Shown here one piece after another: positions 51,047 through 63,020 of a stretch of 64,000 bases of DNA. The number at the start of each line of letters is the position of its first letter. Position 1 is the first letter of the stretch. The stretch covers positions 3,330,756 through 3,394,755 of the forward strand of contig NC_086354.1 of the NCBI RefSeq assembly GCF_036324505.1, in the 5' to 3' direction. A program made the translations under genes and the position numbers. The DNA is from Eleginops maclovinus. Lineage: Eukaryota > Chordata > Actinopteri > Perciformes > Eleginopidae. A model generated the notes under the pieces. It had not been told where the DNA came from. It worked only from the letters and a program-made list of their open reading frames with translations, and searched no databases.

Positions 51047-52756
51047 AATCGAGATTATTCTCGACATGTCGAGATTAAACTCGACATAATATTTCAACTT
51101 TATTCTCGACATTTCGAGTTTAATGTCGACATGTTGACTTTAAAGTCGCCGTGTCGACTTTAATCTCGTCACGGCAAAAATATTTTTTGTGGCCCTAATA
51201 CTCCGTCGTAGTTTTCCGTGTCAATCCACTGAACCTGCAAACACAAACCACTCTCTGTGCATGGATCGCTGTGCATTCGTGTGTGGGTTTTCTGAGACTC
51301 CCCTGACGCTCACCGAATTCGTACTTGTCATTTTTTCCATCTATAGCCAATCAGATGTCTCCTCAATTCAAAGTCAATCACATGAGCGCGCCCCCACGAG
51401 GGTATTGTTTCTTGCGTTCGTGACGTAACGCTACATGTAAGCATTTAGTGCTGTCTGGAGCTGACAGGTCAACTTCAACATGGCTTCTAGTACAAGTGTG
51501 ATGAGTGTCTCTGAGTCAGACCTGGCGCCAGGATAAAATGACTGAGGGGTATTATTTATTTTTTTCTTCAGAAATTAAAGTAATTAATGTACCCATGCAA
51601 AAAGGCTGCACAATTAGAACATACTGTTTCAACATTTAAAACATTTATTAACCAAATCACAAATACATAAATGACAGAAACATAGAACAGCACAGCTAAA
51701 TACAGTATTGAATATTGAGTATCAACGTCAATGTGTCAAAGCGTCAGAAAGCAGAATTCCTACAGTTAAGTGGGACAGTGAAGTGCTCTCAGGTATGTGT
51801 GTGGGCGATCAAGAAAAAGAGAGCAAGCGGTGCTTGCGAGTTTACCGAGCAGATGAATAGAAACAGAACGACACAAGTAAAAGAACAAGTAAATATATAT
51901 TTATTTGTCCTTTTACTTTGTAAGTTAACGACAGTTTCAAGAAAAATTAAGGCCCCTTAGAATTGGGGGAAGTAATTATTTATAGTTATTTAATAAATGT
52001 GACATATTTTCTACTTTTTCATGGATGTATGAGGATCAAGCTGAGGGGGCAAACAATTATTTGAATTTGAATTTAATCATTCACGCAGAGACACTTATCA
52101 CTTACACTAGACGCCATGTGGAAGTTGACCTGTCAGCTCCGGACAGCGCAAAATGCGTACAGGGCCTATGACGCGCTATGTCGCGAACAAGAAATCATAC
52201 CCCTCGTGGGGGCGCGCTCATGTGATTGGAGACATCTGATTGGCTATAGATGGAAAAACTTACCAGTACGAATCGGGTAAGCGTCAGGGGAGTCTCAAAA
52301 AACCCACACACGAATGCATAGCGATCCATGCACAGAGCGGTTTGTGTTTGCAGGTTCAGCGGATTGACACGGAAAACAGATATGTGTGGATCAGAAATAC
52401 ACATGTAAAAGTTTTTTTTGTTTTTGGATGTTATTTACATGTATGTGAAACGGAACACATTTGTGTGTGCATTGAAAATAAAAGTGTGAATGCTTTTGCA
52501 GATCATGAAGTGCAAGTGTGAATCCTTCTGTGTGTATTCGTGAATTATGAGACTGATCCGACCCCATAGTTTCTAACCCCTACATCCACTCAACACATTA
52601 AGGAAATGCTGATTACTATGAAGGGTTGTATAATCAAGTCCTATGAACTCAACTAAGGAAAGAATCATCTCATGGTAACTTCGAATGCAGTTTAAACAAT
52701 GTATGTTAAGGTTAGGATTAATAGATTTGACATGTGCCTTGCACTTCCTTCTAATG

Positions 52757-53310
52757 CAGGGGCGTCAAACTGACTTTAGTTCAGGGGCCACATGAAGCCA
52801 AATTTGATCTCAAGTTGGCGGGACCAGTAAAATCATAGCATAATAACTTATTGGTGAGATTGATATATGCTGACATATGACAGATGAGTTCTGGTGATTA
52901 GTTGCAGTTTAGTTGATGATATTCCAGAGATATACATTACCACGGTTGAATGATTCATGAATGTTTTAGATTGTGAGCGTCTGCCGCGTCTGGTTGAATC
53001 AGTATGCTCTCGCTCTTCCTGTGTCCTCTCCTGTTTCCGGTCACCTATGACCCCTTTTATACACCCGGTGCAGCTAACCCCTGCCACAAAGTGTTCAAAA
53101 GTATATTGCACCATAAATATGAATTAAATAAACTGACATGATAACAACAAACAAAAATGGCTACTACACTCCTGAAATTTCTTTAAATAAACAAGTGCAA
53201 TTTCAACAATATTATGCCTCAGTTTGTCATTTACATGTGCATTACAACTCATAGATCACAGTGATTCCACAAAGGCACAAAACATTTAGTCACCGGTATC
53301 TGGAATTGAA
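52757..53310 (+). mobile_element. hAT MITE (CAGGGGCGTCAAACT type), interrupted
   Basis: Begins CAGGGGCGTCAAACTGACTT and runs TAGTTCAGGGGCCACATG..AAATTTGATCTCAAG, the start of a common fish MITE whose other-orientation relative is at 61595-62238. After about 52850 unrelated sequence of some 245 bp intervenes. Family sequence (TGCAATTTCAACAATATTAT, then CTCAGTTTGTCATTTACATG) resumes near 53196. The far end is not seen. Confidence 0.6.
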
Positions 53311-53876
<566 letters not shown>

Positions 53877-53999
53877 AAGTTGGACTGAAGTGACTGATGT
53901 ACCTCCCACAATCTCCTGCCCATCAGCTGTTGACAGATGGTGAATCAGAACAATGAGCCGTGGTGGTTCACAGCGGAGCAGGGTTGAATGTTTTAAATA

Positions 54000-56602
54000 T
54001 GTCCATGCCCCGATGAACCTGGGGGCTGTGTTGTCTGGAACCTTGTGGTCTCCCATGGCAAATTGGTCTCAGGTAAGGGGCCAGACTAAGATTGGTTCAA
54101 AAAGACTCCATGAATAACACAATTGGAAGCGAGGATACCCGGCCCGGAGGAAGCCCGGGGTCCCCTTCTGGAGCCAGGCCCAGAAGGAGGACTCGTCAGC
54201 GAGCGTCTGGTGGCCGGGCTTGCCACGGAGCCCGGCTGGGCACAGCCCGAAAAAGCAACGTGGGCAACACCTCCGCTTCTCCGTCCCGCGGGCCCACCAC
54301 CTACGGGAAACAATGATGGGGTCGGGTGCGCTGCCAGAAGGGTGGCAGTGAAAGCAGAGGGTCTCGACGGACCAGACTCAGTTCAGAGTATTCGGCCTTC
54401 TTGGAGACCCTGAAAGAAGTCCTGTATGGGGCTCCTGCAGGGGACTCCTTAGTCCTGCTGGGAGACTTCAACGCACACGTGGGCAATGATGGAGACACTT
54501 GGAGGGGCGTGATTGGGAGGAACGGCCCCCCTGATCTGAACCGGAGTGGTGGTTTGTTACTGGACTTCTGTGCTAGTCATGGATTGGCCATAACAAACAC
54601 CATGTTCGAACATAAGGATGCTCATAAGTGTACGTGGTACCAGAGGACCCTAGGCAGAAGGTCCATGATCGATTTTGTTTTCGTATCATCGGACCTGAGG
54701 CCGCATGTTTTTGACACTCAGGTGAAGAGAGGGGCGGAGTTGTCAACTGATCACCATCTGGTGGTGAGTTGGGTCGAGTGGCGGGGGAAGCCTCTGGACA
54801 GACCTGGTAAGCCCAAACGTGTAGTGCGGGTGAACTGGGAACGTCTGGAGGAATCCCATGTCCAGGAGGCCTTCAACTCACACCTCTTTCGGTCGGCACC
54901 AAAGTTGTTCTGGAAAACCGTCCGACACCTCAGGAGGGGGAAGCAGGGTACCATCCAAGCTGTGTACAGTAAGGATGGGGCGCTGTTGACCTCAACTGAT
55001 AGTGTGTTAGGGCGGTGGAAGGAACACTTTGAGGAACTCCTGAACCCGACAACTCCGCCCTCTATGTTAGAGGCGGAGCTGGAGTATGAAGGGGGATCAA
55101 TTCCAATCTCACGGGGGGAAGTCACTGAGGTAGTTAAACAGCTCCACAGTGGCAAAGCCCCGGGGGTGGATGAGATCTGCCCAGAAATGCTGAAGGCTCT
55201 GGGTGTTGAGGGACTGTCATGGTTGACACGTTTCATCAACATTGGGTGGAAGTCGGAAACAGTACCGAAGGAGTGGCAGACCGGGGTGGTGGTTCCTCTC
55301 TTTAAAAAGGGGGATCAGAGGGTGTGTGCCAATTACAGAGGCATCACATTACTCAGCCTCCCCGGGAAAGTTTACTCTAAGGTGCTGGAAAGGAGGTTCC
55401 GGCCGATTGTCGAACCTCAGATTGAGGTGGAACAATTCGGTTTGCGTCCTGGTCGTGGAACGACGGACCAGCTTTTCACTCTCGCAAGGATCCTGGGGGG
55501 CCTGGGAGTACGCTCATCCGGTCTACATGTGCTTTGTGGATTTGGAGAAGGCGTATGACCGGGTTCCCAGGGAGATACTGTGGGAGGTGCTGCGGGAGTA
55601 TGGGGTGAGGGGGTCTCTGCTCAGGGCCATCCAATCTCTGTACTCTCAAAGCGAGAGCTGTGTCCGGGTCCTCGGCAGCACGTCAGACCGATTTCCGGTG
55701 AGGGTTGGCCTCCGCCAGGGCTGCGCTTTGTCACCAATCCTGTTTGTGATATTCATGGACAGGATTTCGAGGCGTAGTCGTGGGGGAGGGGGTCTGCAGT
55801 TCGGTGGGCTAAGGATTGCACCACTGCTTTTTGCAGATGATGTGGTCCTAATGGCTTCATCGGTCCGAGTGTGAAGCGGCTGGGATGAGGATCAGCACCT
55901 CCAAATCTGAGGCCATGGTTCTCAGCAGGAAACCGACGGATTGTCCACTCCAGGTAGGGAATGAAGCCTTACCCCAAGTGAAGGAGTTCAAGTATCTCGG
56001 GGTCTTGTTCTCGAGTGAGGGAACAATGGAGCGTGAGATGGGCCGGAGAAGCGGAGAAGCGGGAGCGGTACTGCAGTCGCTTTACCGCACCGTTGTGACG
56101 AAAAGAGAGCTGAGCCAGAAGGCAAAGCTCTCTATCTACCGGGCCATCTTCGTTCCTACCCTCACCTATGGTCATGAAGGATAGGTCCAGACCGAAAGAA
56201 CGACCTGCGGATACAAGCGGCCGAAATGGGATTTCTCCGCAGGGTGGCTGGCATCTCCCTTAGGGATAAGGTGAGAAGTTCAGTCATCCGGGAGGGACTC
56301 GGAGTAGAACCGCTGCTCCTTCGCGTTGAAAGGAGCCAGTTGAGGTGGTTTGGGCCCCTAGTGAGGATGCCACCTGGGCGCTTCCCTAGGGAGGTGTTCC
56401 TGGCACGTCCAGCTGGGAAGAGACCGAGGGGTAGACCTAGGACCAGGTGGAGGGATTACATCTCTTTGCTGGCCTGGGAGTGCCTTGGAATACCCCAGTC
56501 AGAGCTGGTTGATGTGGCCAGGGAAAGGAAAGTTTGGGGCTCTCTGCTGGAGCTGTTACCTCCATAACCCTGATGGAAAAGCGGGAGAAGATGGATGGAT
56601 GT
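54000..56602 (+). mobile_element. Rex3-type non-LTR retrotransposon (RTE clade), 5'-truncated
   Basis: Plus-strand LINE with part of the endonuclease domain ([15 protein letters not shown] near 54440-54485), then the reverse transcriptase. It ends at about 56602 in GATG repeats (GATGGATGGATG), the known tail of Rex3. The stretch TGGCAGACCGGGGTGGTGGT at 55274-55293 equals, as I remember it, the published Rex3 PCR primer site. The 5' border is not sharp and is put at about 54000. No target duplication was identified. Confidence 0.88.
54326..56567 (+). pseudogene. Rex3 endonuclease/reverse transcriptase, frameshifted
   Basis: The reading frame 54326-55558 covers the endonuclease C-terminus ([35 protein letters not shown]) and the first reverse transcriptase blocks ([54 protein letters not shown]). 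A shift near 55500 moves the palm to another frame ([40 protein letters not shown]; catalytic FADDVVLMAS with FADD at 55830-55841), which stops at 55874. The thumb and C-terminal parts (KSEAMVLSRKPTDCPL; EFKYLGVLFSSEG; then 56226-56567 with RRVAGISLRDKVRSS) need further shifts. About four breaks make it inactive, although the protein sequence is otherwise well kept. Confidence 0.88.
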
Positions 56603-59600
56603 CCATTCCCTACAAAAGAAAATGTCACTGCTCTCCATTCAAACAATCCAAAACAAAGCCAAATTGAGTCATTCAGCAGCCTGAACACACGCCTGCTGGC
56701 AGACTTCGGACCAGAATAAAAATGTGTGAATCTTTTATTGAAATCAGTTTTGTCTAGTTTATCTTTCATTTCTGTTTCATTGTCTGACAAAAACATGGTC
56801 AGTTCGACATAATATCAACTGCTAATCTTTAGAAGGGTTCTGTTGCTATCCCACCGTAAATACGATGCAGTCATTAATGAAAAAAAAAACCCACCGACGT
56901 GGTGATCAGGATCTTACATCAACATGAAGGCTTTCTTATTTATTTTTTTCATGACCTCATCACTGCACATGATCTCGCTTATTACAAGTAGGTAAACCTG
57001 ATTCTTCATTTTTTTTTTAATGATTGTATTCCGCTAAGAAGATGATCCGTAACAACATCTGGAACTGCAGCGACAGCAACATAACTTAAAATGACGGCAG
57101 CACTGATCAAGGTTTTCTGTAACTGTCCAAGTCTGTTCACAATTTATTTTCCATTAACCAGTCCTTAAACACTGCCAGAGCCCATACTGTGTTCTCTTTA
57201 GTGTTTACTTCCTGTCTGTCTCCTTCTGCTGTTCCCTTTAGGGTTTACTTCTGTTCTCTGACATCCAGCGCTATGTCTTATAACCTTTTTCCTTCGCGTG
57301 CGCCTTGATCCTCCTTAGCAACGGTCTGTTCTCCTGTTAGCCAAATTGAGCAGACCTATGTAATGTCCACATAGACTAATCAGAATCAGGTATTCAATTA
57401 AGCTGTGTAATAAAACATGATAATGTGCAGCAAGCCAGTCAGTTTGAGCTGTACATTATCCCTTAAATAACACGTAATGTTAGTCAGATTATAAAATCTA
57501 ATGGTAGACACTTTTCTAGCAAAGATATAATTTGACGTTAACCAACATTTATAAAAAACAAAACAAAACAGAAGATTAGAAGAACACTGCATAAACAAAA
57601 TAATTCACATTCAAAATCATCATAATATTTCCCTCTGATGGAATAGAAGTTGAAGTATGTAAGTAAGTAACAACTTTAAGGAGCTGGCGCATGGTTCAGC
57701 AAAATGCTTTGTTTGTTTTCACCCCATCTAAAGAAAGAGTGCAGAACATTTGTAATGGGGTGTGCCCATTCCTCTGCTTTCTTTGCCTTTTCACTGTCAA
57801 GCAATTCATGGTAAACATCCGTGCTGTTAGTACGGGAGGAAGATTGGGTCAATCTTTGCAATGTGATTAATTTGCGTACATTTTTTGTTACTCGTGAAGG
57901 TTTCCAGAATAATCGTGTATGTTGAAGTTAACCGTTCTTATTTTAACGTTTGAAAGTGTTGTAGATTCACTTTTACTGTGTTGTTTTTATTATTCAATGT
58001 CATGGGGTTGAAGCCTGCAGTGGGTCAAATTAACCCTCAGGGCAACCCCGGGGATAGTCAGGCTGTGGGCAGTGGAAATACTTTTTACTGAGCATTCTTT
58101 CTTCCCTTGGAGTTGTAAAAAGAAAACTGGAGCAGCAGCAGGAAGGGTTTTTTTTGTACATTGTCTACCAGGGAGTAACTTTTAACAACATAAACTTTTA
58201 AAAATAGGCAGACAGATGAGGATCAACATAGTTTCCCGTGGATGTTTCTTTCACTGTAAAACTTTATTTTGATAAAATTAAACAACCTGGTAATACATCA
58301 TATACGGACGTTAGACTGTCACAGCGAGTTTCACACCTCCAAAATGACATTAAAAAACAGTGAAGCTGGACAGTATATAGATTTTTTCCCCTCCAAGAAT
58401 ATCATCATTGTGTCCTATAAATATTTGGTAAAAAAAGAATGAATTACATTATAAAGAAAAAAATGTGGACACTTTTGTTTTAAGCCTTTAAAGCAGACCA
58501 CAGTCACAAAACACAACTGGAACAAACTGCTGATTTCACTGGAAATGCCAAAATACACAATACAAACTCCTGAAATCAACTCAGGATAGCAACAAGTCTG
58601 AATCAGTACTTTCACCCCTGGCTTGAAATATGTTATTTTAGCACAGCACCGAGGTTGACTGTTGTGATTTTTACCTTTTGGCTTCAGTGGTACTTTGACA
58701 TCAATGCAAATGCTAAATCTGCAGCCTTCCAGTGTCATTTATTACAACATTTAACAACAAAACCTCATGTGTCAAAGCTGGAACAAGAGTGGTCTGAATA
58801 AAACTGAGAATATAAATTAGCACATGAGGGAAGCAGTTGGTTTTTTTCTTTTCTCAGACACAGCGAGTGAAAACATTGGAGAAAGCAGGTTTGAGCAGGA
58901 CATAATATTATCAAGTTGAACATAAGGTGACCAGTCATTGAAGGACATTCAAGTTGCAATGCTGGCTGTGAAGTAGAGCTGTCCCTTTGTCAATTTGTTC
59001 AAATGACTTTGAATGGAGCCATAGAGGATTAGTTCTATGTCTCGATAATGTAAGTACAAGGCAGTTCCATCAAACCTGCTTGAGCATATTATCTATCACA
59101 GGGGTTGGTTTCATGCTTATCTGCTTAGCACATTTTTTTAGTTACCTATTGTCTGTGTTTGACCTTCATTTATTGCTTTTTTGGTAAATTAGAGTGATTG
59201 AGATCTTTAGAGAAGCTGGAAGGTGTTGCCTTTGGACAGCGCTGTTTTCCCTTTTTGAGTTTCAATGCTAAGCTGATTCAAGCTAAGCTAAATTAAGCTG
59301 AGCCAAGTTAAGCTAAGCTAAGTGATGGCTTGTGAGACATGAGTATCTTCCCATTTAACTCTTTGTAAGGGGCAATTAAGCCTTATTCTCAAAATGTTTC
59401 AGATTGAATACAACTAAATATGTCAATCTCTTGGACTTAATGTCCAGTGAAAATAATTCCTTCTAAAGCAAGGGAAGGTCTAATTAAAATTATGACGAGG
59501 AGTCTTACAGTCCAAAGCGACCAACAAAGCTGTATTTTAGCATCTCTTTTACATAGCCTGCCTATCAATTGTCTTACAAATAATACTTGACTGGAATTTC

Positions 59601-61010
59601 TTTCATTTATCCAGGCCACACGGATGGAAACCCTGAGCATAGTATGGTAAAGTCACATAGTATTGCTATGGCTTATGCGTTAGCTAAGAGTTGTTTAAGT
59701 GTAGAAGGTAGGAATCAATTTAGTTTTAATTCTCCGCCAACGCCCGCTCAAATGTTTGGTCTCGTCGAAAGCCAAAAGCTCCAAAGAAGGTTAATGAGAG
59801 CCAAGAGACTCAATCAAAACAGTAATACTGCGGGCCCTTAACCCTAAAGGTAGTCTGAATTCTAAATATTAAAGTGACAGCTCTACTGTGTAGGCAGTGA
59901 TCCCCAAGTCCTTTCTCTCAATATTAAACAAATTCTTAATGAAAATATATATATTTTTTAACATTGATCAACAGACTTTCTGTAGCTATCTGAAGTTGCA
60001 TTCCGTTATAGAAAAAAATGACTGCTGTAAAATGTTTAAATGTATAGAACTTCAGTTCAACCACATTTCTGACACACTGAACACATACTCAAGAAAAATC
60101 TAGAAATGATGCCAGGAACATTTACCTTCTTTATGTGCAGCACAGAAAGAAAACCAAAAGAAACATCTTAAGAAATCAGTGCATTTAGTCATGAGTTTGT
60201 CCTCTTTTTACTCTGTGTCCCGAAGAAGGCGATTAGAGGAGAAGAGAGAACGTCTCCTCTGGAATGGTCCTTTTTTACAAGACAGTAAAAAAGAAAGAAA
60301 GCAATCATCAAGAGTCATTAGCCCCCTCCAGTCTCAGCCAACCTGCAGGCATCCAGCTTGAAGGGCAGCAGAAGGGCACTTAGTAAAAAAAAAAGAGAAA
60401 AAAACACCTAATAACCATAACTTGTCTTCCAAACACTTTTCACTTTACACCCGCAGAGGTAAGTGTGTGTGGTCCGTCCTGAAATAACTACACAGGGGTT
60501 ATGTTGACTGACTTGGTTACCAACACTTTCCTCGATCTAGATTCCCTTGTATGGTTCACCACAAAAAACACTCAGGAGCCTGAAGGTATTTGAAATCCAA
60601 TTCTCTATACAAAATACAGTCCAATTTTGATTCAAAACTCTATCAGGGCTGAACTGAGTGTCCGAAGTTTAATTTACATTTCGATATCAATTAGTCCATC
60701 TCTCTAAAATCAGATATAGGACTTTAGTTCCTTGTCGACTTGGTTAGCTCCATTTTTGGATCCATGAGCAGTTAAGATAGGTAAGGATCCGGTGGCATTC
60801 TTCGATATCCCATTAAATGAAATTAACATCTGCCAGCACATCTGCTCCTTCAACATATGGATTGTGTCCTTTGTATGTTTAAAGCTCATTAATAATGTTC
60901 ATGATCTCTAATATTGAGTTTGTAGTAGTGTGACATTGCTGTCCTCGCACTTCAATGGTCAAAAATCTTTCCTGAAGCAGGGAAGTGAGTGTGTGTTCGT
61001 GGTGTGTTGG
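56603..61010 (-). other. 3' flank / 3' UTR region of the cadherin gene
   Basis: No other gene seen. The first AATAAA signals after the cadherin stop on the minus strand are at 59169-59174 and 58738-58743, so the 3' UTR may be at least 1.8 kb. A short AAGCT-rich tandem (59270-59325) lies inside. The plus frame at 59587-59841 is open but has no known motif. Confidence 0.45.
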
Positions 61011-61558
61011 TTATGAGAAGTCACTGTCGTCGGCCCCGTACAGGTCTGCTAGTTTCCTGAACCGGGGCCCCCAATCACTCAGGTAGTGGTAGTCCTGCTC
61101 CCCCTCAGAAGATGCCGAGCCCAGTGAGCTCAGGGACTCAGCCACAGAGCCTGCACCCTCGTAGGCGTAGGTGGCCAGCGAATCGTAGGGCGGTGCTGTC
61201 AGGTTACAGTCGTTCTCCAGCACCCGCTGATTGATGAATTCCCGAACGTCCCCGTTGTCCCGTGACGCCATGCTGACTGGCGGCATGATGAAGCCGGCTG
61301 TGGCGGGGGCAGGTCGTCGGTGAGATGGGTACAGCAGGGTGTCAGTGGGGATGATGTCCCGCCGTTGTTTGGCCGACTCCTCTAAGGCAGCGGCTGCATC
61401 TGGGTGTCGCAGTGCTCCGATGTCAAAGGCCTGGGTGTCCTCCTCTCCGCCTCCCTCGTCGTTGTAGCTCACCACGTTGTCCCGGACGTCCTCCTTTGAG
61501 ATGATGAGGGGCTCCTGCTTTCTTTGGCGCTTCAATGCCGTGAACAGAACCACGATCA
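61011..61558 (-). CDS. cdh6: Type II classical cadherin, last coding exon (cytoplasmic tail), probably cdh6
   Basis: The exon starts after a TTTTGTCTTTTTAG acceptor at 61559 in phase 1 and ends with TAA (61011-61013), giving about 181 residues. It opens with the last part of the transmembrane helix ([18 protein letters not shown]). Next comes the juxtamembrane p120-catenin site ([20 protein letters not shown]). The conserved [20 protein letters not shown], a Ser-rich region and the beta-catenin site [17 protein letters not shown] follow. All are marks of type II classical cadherins, which join cells by calcium-dependent adhesion and link to actin through catenins. Tail sequence alone does not separate cdh6 from relatives. 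The call rests on the neighbour c5orf22, as at human 5p13.3, and on the RRDI(V/I)P motif I recall from CDH6. Upstream exons are outside the window. Confidence 0.85.
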
Positions 61559-61594
61559 CTAAAAAGACAAAAGCAGAAATATAAGGGATTAGAT

Positions 61595-62238
61595 CACGGA
61601 TGTCAAACATATCGCTTTCTTACACTTTGCAAAGTCATCCCGCGGGCCGAATTGGAACCGTTGGTGCCGTTTTTTGCGGGATGACTTTGCAAAGTGTCAA
61701 AATGTCAGTCAGTAGCTCCAGTACAAACTTTGGTTTGGTGGAACTCTATTTGTCATGCACTGCCACAATTTTATGTATACATTTTATTCACAAGACATGG
61801 GGATGAGTGGACCTTCTTCCTTAATAGTTCCCACTAGTTTGTATGGTGGTGTGTCAGTACAGGTGGTCAGGATTACTACACAGAAAAGAATGTACGTTTA
61901 AAATAATTTCTAGATCTGGAAGTTGTTTTGATCATACAGAAAAATATTATATTGCTCAGTTCCAGATAGCGATATACTTTTGTAGATAAAGGGTAAACTG
62001 AGGCAGATTACTGTTGAAATTGCAATTATTATTCTTAAGAAATTTCAGGTTGTTCACAATGTTTTGTAAAAAGATAGTTCATTAAATGAACATTTTCAGA
62101 ATTTACCTTTTTGCAGTAAATGAAAGGGAAGGAGTTGGAGGTTGTTATTTTACTGGTCTGGCCCATTTGAGATCAAATTGCGCAAACTAGCTGTATTGCG
62201 CTTGCGGCCCCTGAACTTAAATGAGCTTGAAGTCCCTG
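61595..62238 (-). mobile_element. hAT MITE next to the cadherin splice acceptor
   Basis: On the minus strand it starts CCAGGGACTTCAAGCTCATT (62239 downward) and ends near CACGGATGTCAAACAT (61595). The flanks GATTAGAT (61587-61594) and GATGAGAT (62239-62246) agree in 7 of 8 bases, fitting a hAT duplication. Inside the end nearer the exon there is a 21-bp perfect hairpin arm pair (61624-61644 and 61676-61696). Only 36 bases separate the element from the exon border at 61558. Confidence 0.75.
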
Positions 62239-62246
62239 GATGAGAT

Positions 62247-63020
62247 CCTCTTACAGTGATGGGAACATGCACAATTAAAGACAGGTGTTAAATCAAAAGA
62301 TTACTTCATTTTTTCATCTTTTATGTAGCTCTGTTTGTATTGACTACAACAAAATTGAACTCGAGTTACTGGCTCAGGTCTGGAATCGTTATCATGGCTT
62401 TAGTCACTTTTATACACTGCCCTTAGATTCTTCTGTTTTGTCACGTTGTGCCAAACATTGTTTGTTTTTATCACAGATACAGAACCTTTTTAAATCAGCT
62501 TTTGGTTCACTTTGTTTGTAGTAATTTTACGAAGGTTAGTATATTAAAATGAGCTTCCAATTCAGAGGAGTGTGATTAGAGGTCGTCTGGTTGCCTCTCC
62601 CTTGCATCAATGGTCATTTACATAATGTGGAACCTTTTTCATCTTCCCATGTAACACCACGGAGTCTTCATGTGGCCGTTTATGAGTTTTTTTAATAATG
62701 AAAATCCAGGCTTGGAAAGAAATGGATAACATGTTACACGATATGTGATCAGGATTCAAAAATGTATTCCCTTATAGTTACATAAAAATAGACGTGATCA
62801 GAGTACTGGTAAAATGTCTTAAAGTGGAAATTACTTGAAATGTTACAATACAATTAATAATAAAGATATATTATAGGGAGACATACTGTCTGAATTTTCA
62901 TTTGGTTTTAATTTAGGCTACTTTCATTCTTCTTTATTTAAAATATACTGTATATTGTATATGCACTAGGTGAACAACCGACTGATAGCATTTGTGAACT
63001 ATACGGTTCTGTAGACCTAG
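62247..63020. other. Intron sequence of the cadherin gene
   Basis: AT-rich, no exon recognised. The preceding cadherin exon (end of the last extracellular repeat and start of the membrane helix) must lie beyond 64000. Confidence 0.4.

Larger units (their letters stand above)
50414..51210 (+). mobile_element. Palindrome-rich transposon nested in the left arm (IS3EU-like guess)
   Basis: 797 bp. Perfect inverted ends TACGACGGAGTATTAGGGCC, flanked by a 6-bp duplication GTTTTC (50408-50413, 51211-51216). Inside the ends lie arrays of short self-complementary units such as TCGACTTTAAAGTCGA and CTCGACATGTCGAG (50460-50815 and 51048-51175). The centre holds an open frame with a helix-turn-helix look. 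The 6-bp duplication, end sequence and coding scrap suggest a deletion derivative of an IS3EU-type element; that family name is my inference. Confidence 0.75.
50001..52568. mobile_element. Transposon with 474-bp inverted ends, carrying two younger insertions
   Basis: Ends TATGGGGTCAGATCAGTCTC and (reverse complement) TATGGGGTCGGATCAGTCTC, flanked by a perfect 6-bp duplication GTTTCT (49995-50000, 52569-52574). The right arm is about 52095-52568 (474 bp). The left arm is the same length once two insertions are removed: 50001-50115, 50344-50413 and 51211-51500. Both arms carry the blocks GATTCACACTT, GTTCCGTTTCACA, GTGTGTGGGTTTT and CAGATGTCTCC. The unique centre (about 51501-52095) has no open frame of note. 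No transposase remains. Confidence 0.88.

Noticed and set aside
54751..55242. 163-codon minus-strand frame
   Set aside because: Antisense shadow of the Rex3 reverse transcriptase.
61559..61610. Extending the cadherin frame upstream to its ATG at 61610
   Set aside because: The extra 17 codons lie in the intron and partly in the MITE end; the strong acceptor at 61559 and the family's known exon border fix the start of the exon.
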